Assembly (NCBI GenBank): GCA_024811115.1
Contig: JAKOGH010000096.1
Coordinates: forward strand, 215,033-279,032
Source: Terana coerulea
Lineage: Eukaryota; Basidiomycota; Agaricomycetes; Polyporales; Phanerochaetaceae
DNA: 64,000 nucleotides
Direction of reading: 5' to 3'
Part shown: positions 36,573-48,232 of the stretch, in pieces
How the letters are laid out: every line of letters begins with the position of its first letter
Position numbering within the stretch: the first letter of the stretch is position 1
The notes under the pieces: model-generated
Databases searched by the model: none
The model's input: only the letters and a program-made list of their open reading frames with translations
What the model was told of the DNA's origin: nothing
Made by a program: the position numbers and the translations under genes

Positions 36573-39327
36573 ATGTTCTCCAAGACCGCTTTGACCGCCT
36601 TCGCTCTCTCGCTTCTTTCTCTGTCCGAAGTCTCGTATGGACGCGAGCGCTGGCTGGAGAGGGATGGCCGCTCCATTGAGCTGTACCCCCGTCGGTTCGG
36701 CCAGGAACACCCTGCTGTCATCGACAAACTTTCTGCAGCTTGCGAGGGCCAAGTCTGCGGCGTGCTCGCAGGCCAGGCTATCACCCCCTGCTCGCCGCTC
36801 AAGGCGAATGCACCAGCAGGATATGGCGGACGCAATCATTGGTGAGTCGCTTCACGGCGTTCAGGATTGCATGATGAGCTTATGCCCATTTTCAGATGCT
36901 GCTCAGCAATTCGATGCCACCACGAAGGCGAACATGATCCAACTGGCGATTGAGTACCGCCAGGCGGAGAAGAACACTGCTCCCGTGCGCGCCTTATTCC
37001 TCATTTCTGCCACCTCGTTGATTAATCCTTGCCCTTCAGGACTTCTCCGTCCAGCCGAATGCGCTCCGTAACTCCGTCTTTTGCCAGAAGGCACCGAAGA
37101 ACTCCGAGTTGAACGGCCTAGTTCAGGCCCAGGATCCCAGCAACGACCCCAACCTCTTCTTCGACCCCGCCCTCGGCAAGACCGTTACCAAGGGTTCTCA
37201 GGCCAACACCTTCCCCTTCGGCACCACTGGCTCGACCAACAACGCTGCTGCGTAAGTCATCTGGATAACTCATTAATACAACAAAAGTTCATACTGGTCA
37301 TTACAGTGCTAGCAGCTCAGCCGTGTCTTCCAGCGCTGCTGCTTCGACTGCTGCTGCTACCACCACGGACGTTACCAGCTCATCCGCGTCGGCTGCGGCT
37401 GCGACATCGACCGATTCCGCTGAGGACTGTGCCGCAACGGTGACTGTCACTGTCTCGGCGGCGGCGGATGCTGCATCTACCACCGCTGCATCCACCGACG
37501 CGTCCAGCGCCGCTGCGTCCGCTACAGATGCATCCACCACTGCTGCCTCCTCCGCGGCTGCGGCCACTTCGACGGCTTCGGCGGCGGACATTGGCAACTT
37601 CGGCAAGTGCTCCGTCCCCCAGATCGAGTTCGGAGTCGGCTTCGACAACCGCAAGGAGACCAGCTTCGAGCCTGTTGACAAGAGTACGTCTCATTCATTA
37701 TCTACGGTCGCAGATTTTCTCAAGCTCACTGTTCTGCACCAGCTTCATTCAACCACGGTTCCGCCCAGGCTATCGGCATTATCTCTCAGTTCATCTGTGA
37801 CACCTTGACCAACTCCTGCGGCGCCGACGCCACTGCGAAGGCAACTTGCGCGAAGGCTCAAACCGCCGCCACCGCTGCCACCGCGAAGACGGGCCTTCAG
37901 GCCGATGCGTTCAACGCCGCCTTCGGCATCACCACCAAGTTCGGTGACATCGCTTCGGTCGACGACCAGGGTCGTACGATCGCTGGCACCGGAAACGTTG
38001 CCGCCATCGCCGCCGCCACCAACTCGACTGGTTCCGGCATTGGCAGCTTCGGCAAGTGCTCGGTGCCTCAGATTGAGTTCGGTGTTGGCTTCGATAACCG
38101 CAAGGAGACCAGCTTCGAGCCCGTCGACAAGAGTGCGTACCTGGTCCGATGATTTCATCTCCCGTATAGCTTACACTTCATCCTTGCAGCCTCATTCAAC
38201 CACGGCTCTGCCCAGGCCATTGGCATCATCTCCCAGTTCATTTGCGACACCTTGACCAACTCCTGCGGCGCCGACGCCACTGCGAAGTCAACTTGCGCGA
38301 AGGCTCAAACCGCCGCCAACGCCGCCACCGCGAAGACCGGTCTCCAGGCTGATGCATTCAACGCTGTCTTCGGTATCACCACCAACTTCGGTGCTATTGC
38401 TTCCGTCGATGACCAGGGCCGCACCATCGCGGGCACCGGTAACGGCTCGGCCGCTTCTGTTGCCTCTTCCTCCGCTGCCGCTGCCACCACAACCGCTGCT
38501 GCTGCCTCATCCGCTGCCGCTGCTTCTGCCACCAACGCCGCCGCTGTCACCAGCAGCTCAGCTATCGGTAACTTCGGCAAGTGCTCCGTCCCCGAGATCG
38601 AGTTCGGTGTTGGCTTCGACAACCGCAAGGAGACCAGCTTCCAGCCCGCTGACAAGGGTGAGTAGCTTCAATTCTATGTGTTGCACCATTTTGACTGAGT
38701 GTGCTCTCAGCCTCGTACGCTCACGACTCGGCTCAGAACGGTGACATCATCACCCAGTTCATATGCGACAACCTTGTCAACGTCTGCGGCGCTGACGCAA
38801 CCGCCAAGGCCACTTGCGCTTCGGCCAAGGTCGCTTTCGACTCCAAGACCGCCAAGACTGGTGCTCAGGCGGATGCCTTCAACGCCGTCTTCGGTATTAC
38901 CACCAACTTCGCGAACGTCACCCCCCTCGACAACCAGGGCAACCCCGTCGCTGGCGCCGCCACCCAGGCTGCTGCTGCCACCACCGCCGCGGCAACCACG
39001 AAGGCCGCTGCCATCACCGCTGCGGCGACCACCTCTTCTGCCGCGGCTGCTGCTGCGACGACCGCTGCCGCCGCCGCCTCGGGCACGAACCTCCAGACCT
39101 TCACCGGCGCCCTCGGCGGCGTCACCGCGCCCGCTGTGACGGCGTCCGGCAGCCAGTTCCAGGTCGACGGCAACTCGGCGTTCAACGCCCTCAGCAACGC
39201 CCTCACCCGCTCGTGCGACGTCCAGCACAACAAGTGCGCGAACGCTGCCAATGCGTCGGGCAACAAGGGCGACCTGACCGTCGACGCCTGCGGCCAGCAG
39301 CAGACCCAGTGCGACGCTGCTCACTAG
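36573..39327 (+). CDS. Secreted modular protein with three tandem repeats and Ala/Ser/Thr linkers
   Basis: Predicted extracellular/cell-wall protein of an uncharacterised agaricomycete family. Signal peptide MFSKTALTAFALSLLSLSEV; N-terminal domain (CEGQVCGVLAGQAIT, QQDMADAIIDAAQQFD, IQLAIEYRQAEKNT, then DFSVQPNALRNSVFCQKA and FFDPALGKTVTKGSQANTF); three copies of a Cys-containing module starting GNFGKCSVPQIEFGVGFDNR; C-terminal domain FNALSNALTRSCDVQHNKCAN. Ala/Ser/Thr linkers are likely O-glycosylated. Seven exons; each module carries an intron at the same place and phase (after VDK or ADK). Two C-run deletions in exon 1, 36784-36788 and 36813-36814, must be allowed to join GQAIT, LLAAQGEC and QQDMADAII. 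Confidence 0.83.
37590..38010 (+). repeat. Module copy 1 of the secreted modular protein
   Basis: About 420 bp from GNFGKCSVPQ to RTIAGTGN, including an intron. Near-identical to copy 2 at protein level. Confidence 0.8.
38039..38450 (+). repeat. Module copy 2 of the secreted modular protein
   Basis: Starts GSFGKCSVPQ; same internal intron after FEPVDK. The exon parts are very similar to copy 1, implying recent tandem duplication. Confidence 0.8.
38564..38975 (+). repeat. Module copy 3 of the secreted modular protein (most diverged)
   Basis: Starts GNFGKCSVPE; second half SYAHDSAQNGDIITQF and NVCGADATAKATC differs more from copies 1-2, so it is probably the older unit. Confidence 0.75.
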
Positions 39328-39577
39328 TAGAGACTACTCTTTTTTCGCATAGTACTTCGGAATTACTTTCCTCCCATGTCGCTCGCACCACATCAATAAA
39401 AACGATCTGTGAAGGAAATATTTCTCGTGTGTCAGTCAGCCGCTGTCGTCTGCGGTAAGATCTCTTCTCTTCAGGGAGTGGCTCGAGGCGCTTTGCTCCC
39501 TTGTCCTACATCAGAGTTCAATATAATACAGTTCTCATTGACCACCTTCATCTTCTCCGATTGAGTCCTGACTTCAC

Positions 39578-40959
39578 ATGGACTGGCTGAACCTGCATGA
39601 TGATGAATATGAAGAACTCGGTGGTGGTGTCGAAGACACTTTCACAACCGAACCAAGTGCTGAGCCAAGCCTGCCTCTGGACGACGCGCTCTTCCTAGAC
39701 AGGCTCAAGTTCTTGTATGAGCAAGGGCTGGCGGACGTCCGTACATTTGCGCAACGAGAAGGGCGATCATATGAGCAGGTAAGCCTGTATTGTACTTTGC
39801 TGTTGGATCGAAGTCCGGTACTCACTGGCGAGCCTATGAAGGTTAGGAAACGGCTCGCGGAGTGGCACATCAAGTCGCTCTTCGAGTATCCCATCGTTGG
39901 AGACACGAATAAAGATACACGTACGTTCACCTCCAGCATCGTTTGCAAAAGGTGTATGAAAATCTAACTGAACATGAGACTGCCTCGTTGATAGTCACCG
40001 CAATACTGCTATCCATATCCAAACAATTAGAGGCGGTGCAAGCGACCGCCGGTTTACAATCCTTCTACCTCGCAGTCAATCCAGACGACCCTTTGGCAGA
40101 CGGAGGGTTCTTGGGAGGAACGCTGTTAGGACGCGAATTCTGGCGAGGCCACCGCGGATGTGGCGCGCCCGGTGCGAAGGCATTCCAACTGTACTGCAAG
40201 CGAGCGTTGGACCATGGACCTGTTCAAGCTCTCCCCACCGCGTCGACCTCCACACCGCTTCCCTCGACCCATTCTTTACCGCTACCGACGGCACATCCCC
40301 CTACAAAACGGACCGCAAATATAACACCGGCGCGAGCACTGAAAGCAGACGTGTACGACACCATCCGCAATGCTGTCCGAGCTGCCTCAAGCAATCGCCA
40401 AGCTGAGATGAAGTGGGCGGACCATTCGAAACTGGCTGCATACGGTATTGAGCTTGTGGGCTGGCCAGACGGCGTACCGAAGCGGAATCCTTCTGCACTT
40501 GCCACGGCAGATCACCAAGCCATACTGGACGCAATGAGGAGTGGTACAATGTGCTTCAGACCTCAGGCTACGCCTTTTGCAACGGCAGATTCAGCGCCGC
40601 AATGTGAACAAGGTTCAACGCCCGAGATGTTTGTCAATGTGACATTTGAGAGCACAAGTGACGCTACGACTAGGAAAGTGGAAACGCGGACAACACCAGC
40701 AGGCGTACGTGAATGTCTTCGAATTTGGAGACATATTAACTTGAGAGGACAACAGGTTGCCATTGAACCAAATGGAGGTCATGAACGCGCTGTAGACCCT
40801 ATACATGCGCCGCATATATCGACACTGAGTCTTCATGAAGTCGCCACACTGGAAACAGTCCATGAACCTGCCAGCAGTGACACCTTCGAGGATGTGATCA
40901 GTCCGAGGAAACGACGACGAGGAGAGTCCCCACCTACTACTGAAAACACTCACAGGTAA
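39578..40959 (+). CDS. Conserved-looking protein of unknown function
   Basis: Not recognised. Three exons joined by clean signals: start MDWLNLHDDEYEELGGGVED; intron after YEQ (about 39779-39843); RKRLAEWHIKSLFEYPIVGD; intron about 39920-39993; then one long exon with FLGGTLLGREFWRGHRGCGAPGAK, a Pro/Thr/Ser linker, VYDTIRNAVRAASSNRQAEMKWADHSKLAAYGIELVGWPDGVP, and a basic tail RKRRRGESPP that could be a nuclear localisation signal. The GIELVGWP segment recurs in basidiomycete proteins that annotate gene-body transposon-like or regulatory genes; I take it only as a hint. About 415 aa; no frame break. Confidence 0.7.
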
Positions 40960-41000
40960 GATTGGAGGGTACTTACGGATTCAACTCGTTGCCGCCCGGC

Positions 41001-42246
41001 TTATGACGGGCGTACATGAACGACCACCTCCTTGGTAGTCAGTAGAGAAAGACGTGTATCCAAGCGTTCTTGAATGTCTTTGACGGAAGTTGCATTTGCT
41101 TTCAGCTTCACCTCAAATGTGAGGTTACGCAGATTCGAGAACCGACGATGCAAAAGGACGACTGCAAGTCCATCCAGGTTAAGGGCACCGAGGTCTGACT
41201 CCGGGATAGAAAGAGTGAGATTAGCGAGTTGCGGAGAGTTGGTTTTGGACAGCATGATTAGAATCCATGAAAGGGATGGTAGGGAGAGAACCGAGTTGTG
41301 CTCGCGCAATAAATGTGCAGCGTCCTCAATCCAGAGAGCGGATGTAAATCGAAGTTGGAGTTCTTTAACACAACTAAGTCTGTTGTCAGAAGTCTCGCTT
41401 TTGTCGTGTGTGCTGCACGAACCTGAGGGATCTCTAACATCCGAAAACCCAATAGACAAATCTTTCAAGGAAGGGCCAATTGCGTCCAGCAATCTCTGGA
41501 CAGTAACAGCACTGCTATCACTCGACAAGTAACAAGACAAGGAGGTCAGGGCAGAATATCGTTGCTGATCGACGAGCCAGTTGATCACTGTAGTCGCATC
41601 TACCTTGGGGGAAAGTGCGATGGACTGCAAAGTGTTTGGCCTGGAGACTACAACGCCGGATGGAGAGGGATATGCAGTACGGAACCAAGAGACGCCGTCT
41701 AACCGCAATATTTGCACATCCGTGAGCGCGCGAGGTAGAGTGAGAAGATCTCCAAATGTCTGCGAACGGCAAGTATCGATGACAACTGTGGTAACGCGAG
41801 CGAAATGGGTATGAAGGGCGTCCGCGAGCGGCTGGGTAATCGGCAAGGAGAACAGCCTGAGTGTTCTAACTTTCGATAGAACTTGCGTCGAATCTGGCAG
41901 GACACTGCGTAACCAGATTTCAGGCAGGACCTTGGCCGTCTCTTGACGAGGGGCGAGGTTGTCATTCAGCGTGGGCCATCTTCCAGACACATCCAGCACG
42001 AAGCGACGGTCCGACGGTCCCTGCAATCTCCACCTCCCGGATGTACTGGCCGAGCTCCGGCGTCGCCTCTAGCAGGAGCTTGAAAGCGTCCCCGCGGCGT
42101 CCCGGATGTATTTCAACGCGACGGAAGAGATGGTGTCGTGCACGGGGAAGCCACGAACTGCAAGTAAGGCTGCATGCGCGCAAAGCCGCGGTATCCTTGT
42201 GGAGGCAGTCGACAACCAGATCCCGCAGCTCTGGTGGGAAATGCAT
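41001..42246 (-). CDS. F-box protein C (distinct subfamily)
   Basis: N-terminal F-box (MHFPPELRDLVVDCLHKD, SLTCSSWLPRARHHLFRRV) and a C-terminal leucine-rich region (VRTLRLFSLPITQPLADAL, LKDLSIGFSD, LRNLTFEVKL). Start chosen at the ATG 42246; an upstream acceptor-like TCTACCCAG leaves room for a 5' exon. Single exon, about 414 aa, but one base too many in the CCC run 42019-42021 separates REVEIAG from PSDRRFVLDVSGRWP. Next to it is an 8-bp direct repeat (GGACCGTC twice). Not closely similar to F-box A/B. Confidence 0.8.
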
Positions 42247-42763
42247 GGCATTGAGGATGTCTGTATGAACTGTGGAACCGAAGCGATTATCGTGACAATC
42301 CTGGGTAGAAGACACTGACTCCGACTCACCTGATTCTATTACGCTGCAATTTCAACTGCTATGTGAACTCTCTCTTGATTCTAGAGGATCTCCGCGAGGC
42401 GAGTAGCTTGTGAGGTCGTTTGCTGCGCCGTAGTGCTTGCTCGACGGCGACTGCGGCGAGCAGCCTACGTGGGTGAACGTGGGTACGTTCTGAGGTGTGT
42501 TCGCAGCACCTTCATCACAAAAGCGAGCGTCTTGTGAGCGCAAAACCGTTTAGGACTTCTTCGCCGACTTCTTGGCCGACTTCTTGGCGACCTGACGAGA
42601 AAGATGAGGGCGGGGTCAAGCGGCCAGACGGAACCAGACGCCCAGTGGAATCACACAACGTGCCGGCCGCGACGTCCGTTGGTGAGCGCCGGCAGCACGC
42701 CCCTACTCAGTCCGAGCTCTGCACGTCTCTGCACGACCACAACCACGACCGAGCACGACAAAC

Positions 42764-44197
42764 ATGTTTTCTTCATTCTTTTCGTGAGTGGGATTCAGCG
42801 ACTCTGGGAGTTACTCGCTGAGGAACTCAAGCAGCACAGCGCCCCCGGTCGATCCCCATGCACCTAATTTCCACCCTGTCTCCTCGGGGCGTCCAGGCTC
42901 AGAGCTCTTTGGCGAGCTCGAGGCCAAGGACACTGAATGGGCGTGCCCGGGAGGGTTTGCCGTCGAGACGCAGACATTCTACAACATCTTGGAAGATGGC
43001 ACGTCTGTAATGTGCCAGGTAATCCACTCCTCCGTCGGGTATGTGCTTCAATGGTGTTAAATCGATTGTTTATGTGCTTATCTGCCGTTGTAGAGTCTGG
43101 TATCCTACCATACAATTCACTTCAAAGATCTACAACCCAAACACCAAGCAGATGACCTGGAAATCTATCAATGTCTCTAACTTTGTCACCCCTCCTCCTG
43201 GCCTCGACAAGCGCTCCAGCAAGGCGGATCAGTATTCCATCACATACAAGAGCAACCCTGGCTCTGACGAGCCGGAGACGTATGTCATCCGTGCAAACCT
43301 CGACAACGATCTGCAGATTTCGTTGGAGGTCACCCGCCATGCCGACGCGCCGGGCTTCAAGGTCGGCAAGGGCCCCAAGGGCGGATACTCGTACTTCGGA
43401 CCGGACCTCGCCAGCCCCGAGGGCTACGTCGTCCATCGCTTCTGGCCGCGGACGGCCTGCAAGGGCATGATCATCCTCAAGGGCCAGGCGATCGACGCGA
43501 AGGGCCCCGGCATGTTCGTCCACGCGATCCAGGGCATGCGCCCGAACCTCGTCGCCGCCAGCTGGAACTTCGCGCACTTCCAGAGCGCGGCGCACGGCGG
43601 CTGCTCCGGCGATCCAGATGGAGTTCACCACGATCGACGCGTACGGCAAGAAGGGCGCCGGCTCGGGCTTCGTCGCCGCGAACGTCGGGTCGTTGGTGCT
43701 CGGCGGGAAGCTCGTCGCGGTGACCGCGGAGACGAAGTGGCCGGGCGAGACCCAGCTGGAGGGTAGCGAAGTCGTGTCTAGGGCGATACACTCGAGGACG
43801 TCGAAAGACGTCGACACTGGCTACGAAGCACCGACTGAATTGGTGTTCCGTTGGGCCGCACCCGTCATTGGTGGAGAAGGCAAGGTCGACGCAACCATCA
43901 CCCTCGACATTGGCCCACCGACTGAGTATAAGGGTCTCATCGAGAAGGTCGATGTCCTCGCGGAAATCCCGAAGGTCATCAAAACGATTGTAAACTACGC
44001 TGCGGGCACCAAACCTTACATCTACCAGGTTAGTGTTGTTCTTTCTACAGTCCTATCGCCCACTAACGTTCAGCTCCGTTCAGTGGTTGAATCCCGCTCA
44101 CATTCATGTAACTGGTCCCGACTCTTTAATACCCGGCCTCTCGGAAGGATTGAATATCGAAGGATGGGTCTACAACGAGGCTACCTTCATCTCGTAG
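42764..44197 (+). CDS. SVF1: Survival factor 1, lipocalin-fold ceramide-binding protein
   Basis: Svf1 family protein, implicated in ceramide transfer and survival under oxidative stress; cytosolic/Golgi-associated. Start MFSSFFSSTAPPVDPHAPNF (exon 1 of 20 nt, then a 48-nt intron); ELFGELEAKDTEWACPGGF; QTFYNILEDGTSVMCQVIHS; WYPTIQFTSKIYNPN; VTPPPGLDKRSSKADQY; QMEFTTIDAYGKKGAGSGF; last exon WLNPAHIHVTGPDSLIPGL. Four exons. A frame break at 43608-43609 (GG should be G) separates AHGGCS from AIQMEFTT. Housekeeping and very conserved, so this break is most simply a sequence error. Confidence 0.93.
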
Positions 44198-44564
44198 AGC
44201 CGCACCCATCCGTTCTCTTACATCATTTGTACTATATATGTTGGTGTCCTTTACGTTGTATAATGGTCATCGATACGCAGTGGACCTGTCTCATGGTCTC
44301 AAGTTTCGTTCTCCACACAGCACACCAGCTTTGAGATTATGAAGATCTACACTAAATGTGGATTATATTGGGACAGACCCTCCGTTCTAAACTACTTACT
44401 ACTTACATGGAGGCTTACACAAATCGACAGAGAATAGATAGTTCAACAGTAATGAACGAGAGTAGTAAACCAAACGACAACGAAAGCGATTAGATAATGT
44501 AAGCCAATCCGAATTCAATCCGCCACCCGATCCTTTGGTGTGATGCCCCTGACCTCCGCAGCGG
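44198..44564. other. Convergent intergenic region SVF1/OMA1
   Basis: AT-rich 3' flanks of both genes; nothing else seen. Confidence 0.5.
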
Positions 44565-46418
44565 CTATCTGTCATGATCCTGGGGGCCCTCCTCCGCCTG
44601 AGACCGCAACTTCAGGCGCGCAGCGTCGCGCTGGAGCTCCCAGCGCCGCAGCTCGTCCTTCAGTCGCTCGACACGCACGACGTTCATCGGGTGCGTCGAG
44701 CCCATCCAGCGCATCTGCAGGCTCGTCGTCGTCTTCTCCCACTCGCGGTCGCGCGCGGTGCCGGGCGTGCACTCCGCCGTGCGCTCCGTCTCCTGCCGGC
44801 CCTCCCAGAAGCGCACGGCGTGCCGTGGGTCGAAGCCTGCGTGCGCCAGGAGCCGCGCCGAGACGACGTCCGCCTCGACTTCTTGCTTCTGGCTGGTGCA
44901 GTACTGCGTGAGCTCGGTGAGCTGGCCTTGCCCGAACTTGCCGACGGAGGCAAAGGCGTCATTCACGAATGGGCCGACTGGAACCTTGTCAGTGTCTGTA
45001 AGAGGATGTAAGAGTGAGGATACGTACAGAGCATTGTGAAAGGGAAGAGTACGGCGCGGACGACGTCCGCACTGATCGATATGATGCCTGGCCATATGAT
45101 TGAGCCCGACGATAGTGTCTCGAGGTGGTGTGATAGGATGAGATGTGAAAGCTCGTGCGCAAGGAGGATAGCGAGCTCGGCTGTTTGTTCCTCAGTCGGA
45201 ATCGGCTGAGGAGGTGGGGCAGGCACGCTGCCAAATAGAGACGACCACCAAGACTGGCTCTCCTCGACGGCGCAAGGCGGGCAAGGGTGCTTGGCGAGGA
45301 CATCGTCAATGAAGCCAGAGAATACGACAATGCCGCCGCCGCCGTCGGGCCCAAAGCCGTATGAAAATGCGTTCGATGAGTCTGCCTTATCGACAACGAT
45401 GAGGGAGTACGGCGGGCCAGGGATAACGTGTGGCGACGGCGGTGCCTTTCGCCCACACGTCAGCTCGGCGAAGTTGCGAACAACCTCTGACGCACGGGGA
45501 CGGGGCTTCAGTGGGTATTCCGCCGGCGGAGGGAATGGTACGTCGTCTGGCCCGCATTCGAGCCACTTCGCCTCTAACTCTTGCTCGCGCTGCAGAATCG
45601 GAATAACGGCCTCGAGTCGTCGCAGGGTATCGTGAACCCATTTGATCCGCCAGTCGGTTGGCGGAAGAACCTGCGGTGTGGTACCCTCCTGCGAAAGAAT
45701 GTCTCCGACTGCGCGGTACCAGCCAGGGCCGGCGAGCTGCGCTGATATATCCTCTTCTTCCTCCGGGGAAAGCAGGATCAGTCGCCACCGACCCGTCAAA
45801 GGAGTCCTCTCGAGACTAGCCAGGATTGTGAGCCAAAACATGGCTATCGGAATAAATAGGACGACGTTGAAGAGGATGGTACGGGAACGCATTCCGCGTA
45901 TGGAGGGATGGTTCCGGATCTTTTCTGCAAGCTCCGCGTCCCCTTTCTCCTCCGCTCTCTTGAGGCATTTCTTGGCCTTCATATTCTTGAAGAAGAGTAA
46001 AGGGAAGAAAGTCAGAGCAATCCGAGCGGCGGTGCGAACGACTTCGAGCATTGTAGATGTCTATGCAGCAATATCAATGCCTGTGAATTCGTTCGAGATT
46101 AGCGGTTCAAATTGCTCTACGCACCTTGAGCACACCTGCAATAAGTGGAACCATATGAAGGCCTTCATTGCGGACGGTAGCGTGGAACTGTCGATGGCTG
46201 ATTATGCAGACGGCAGCAACGAATCTCGGGTGCTTTGCCTCAGCGGCTCGGAAGGCTTGGTACGTCTTGCCTATTTGTATAGCGGGGTGTATTCGTCCGG
46301 CGGTCGAGCTCCGAGCGGTCGTAAGCGTTCTTGACCATGTCCTCGGGGACGATTGAAAGGCGGGACGTAGTCGAACGGGTGTGGGCGTGAGGGTAGTGCG
46401 TAAAACTGAGCGCAACAT
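44565..46418 (-). CDS. OMA1: Mitochondrial M48 metallopeptidase OMA1
   Basis: Inner-membrane zinc protease in mitochondrial quality control. Presequence MLRSVLRTTLTPTPVRLRPA; TM segment NVVLFIPIAMFWLTILASL; catalytic HELSH in LAILLAHELSHLILSHH; downstream Glu/metal-ligand region QEVEADVVSARLLAHAGFDP; STHPMNVVRVERL near the end. Three exons; the first intron (donor GTGCGT, acceptor CATAG) joins AGVLK to TSTMLEVVRTA, and the second (50 nt) joins FPFTML to FGPFVNDAFAS, the expected family sequence. No frame break; about 440 aa. Divergent from ACL4 with a 447-bp gap. Confidence 0.92.
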
Positions 46419-46865
46419 GGCACATCGTTTGCGTGGCAGAGTCTTAGATAAACCAAGTACAAGGGCCGGACGCTCGAAGGAAATTGGCCCTGACTCGAGC
46501 CCTCAGCGCGTATGGGAGTTGGCGGTCCCGCAGGAGGAAGCAGCCCAGTAAATAAGCGTGCCGTGAGGACGCGTAAACGACCGGCAGAGTGTGTGGGTCG
46601 CCTCCCGCAGCCAATTACTCCGCAGATGTGAGAATTGAGGGACTCTGACCGCTACCAGGCGGGTCAGGGCGAGTGGGCCGTCGAGGATGGTTGTGGATGT
46701 GGGTGAAGAGGCGGTCTCCTGTCCAGACATTGTAAAGGGGTGAACTGGATGGTGATCGGGGTCTTACTCCCTATCACTGTTTAGAGCTATCGGGATCAGA
46801 TCTCATTTCACACCGGCAGGCCAGTCAAGCGCCCGTCGTTCTTACTTCGAACTCTTCGCGCACAA

Positions 46866-48232
46866 ATGGGTCGGACACGAACAAAATCCTCGCGCAAGGC
46901 GCAGCAAGCTGCCGCTGCTGGAACCACTTCAGAAAACACAAAGTCACCCTCGGTGCCTGCACTCCTCGAAAAGGCTCAGACGCTGATCGTGCAGTGCGAC
47001 TATGAGCTAGCAGAACGCTTCGTGAGGCGGATTCTCGAGCAGGAGCCCACCCACGCTGCGGGGCGGGAGATGCTCGGAGTCGTCCAGCTCGAGACGGGCG
47101 ATCTGTTGCAGGCGCGACAGGTACGTACACTGTCATTATCGCCAGCTGCGTCGACTCAGCAACACATCGCAGACCTTTGAAACTCTGATACCCCCTCATC
47201 CAGATGCGCCATCACCACCGCCCCCATCTGCACACCTGTACCTCGCTCAGCTGAGTGATGAAGATCCGCACGTCGCGCTCCAGCATTATCAAGCCGCCGT
47301 TGATATCATGCTGGCGCAGCTCAAGGGCAAGGAGCGTGCGGTGGATGGTGCCAAGGCGAGCGAAGATGAGGCAGAGTTGAAGCAAAATATCGTGCGGGCA
47401 TTGGTGGGCATGGTGGAGATATGGATGGACCCTTCATATGATCTCTGGTGCGTCGTAATGTTAGCTCGGTGTGCATGGAAGACTGAGGTTTATCGTAGCT
47501 TCGACCCGGCAGCAGAAAAGACTTGCGAAGATCTTCTCAATCTGGCGTTGCAAGTAGATGCAGGGAACTCCGAAGCGTTGCAAGCTCTAGCCTCCGTCAG
47601 ACTCTCGCAACAACGTCCAGACGATGCAAAACAATGTCTCGAGCAGGCGTGGACGCCTTGGAAGGATTTGGAGCCCGGTACGCAGCCACCCATTGCTTGC
47701 TACATCAAGTATGTACTGACCCGTGACATAGACGATGTCCGATTACCCCCAATACCGACTCGACTCTCTCTTGTGAAGATGTTCCTCGAGCTCGAGTTCT
47801 TTGAACCCGCTCTGCTTGTCCTCACAGGAATCATGGCTTTCGACGATCAGGAAGTTGAAGCGTGGTACCTCGAGGGCTGGTGCTTTTTCCTGATGGCTGA
47901 GAAGGCACAGGAGAATGGTGGGTCCTTCAACGAGCTTACGTGGGAGCAGCTCGCTAGGGATGCACGAGATTGCTTAGAGACCTGCAAAATGGTAAGTTTG
48001 CCAGCACTTTAGAGTCTACTTTTCTACTATCTCAAATCTGTGTCACGTTTCAGCTGCACGAGAACCAAGAACACCCGGACACACCACTATTGGCTCACGT
48101 GAACGAGCTTGTAGCACAACTAGAAGTGCAGGTGTCCAGCCGTCCCCCGAAGACGACGGCGATGGGGGTGGCGATAATGAAGAGTGGGAGGATGATGATG
48201 GCAGTGAGGACGAAGATATAGAGATGTCTTAG
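46866..48232 (+). CDS. ACL4: TPR-type ribosomal protein chaperone Acl4
   Basis: Dedicated chaperone of newly made ribosomal protein L4, acting in cytosol and nucleus. Basic start MGRTRTKSSRKAQQAAAAG; tetratricopeptide-like helices (CDYELAERFVRRILEQEPTH, AAGREMLGVVQLE, SEALQALASVRLSQQRPDDA); EVEAWYLEGWCFFLMAEKA; strongly acidic C-terminus (EEWEDDDGSEDEDIEMS), typical of Acl4. Four exons; the 51-nt intron 47448-47498 is a multiple of three without stop and could be retained. A base is missing at 48124-48125 (AA), between NELVAQLE and SAGVQPSPEDDGD. Confidence 0.87.
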
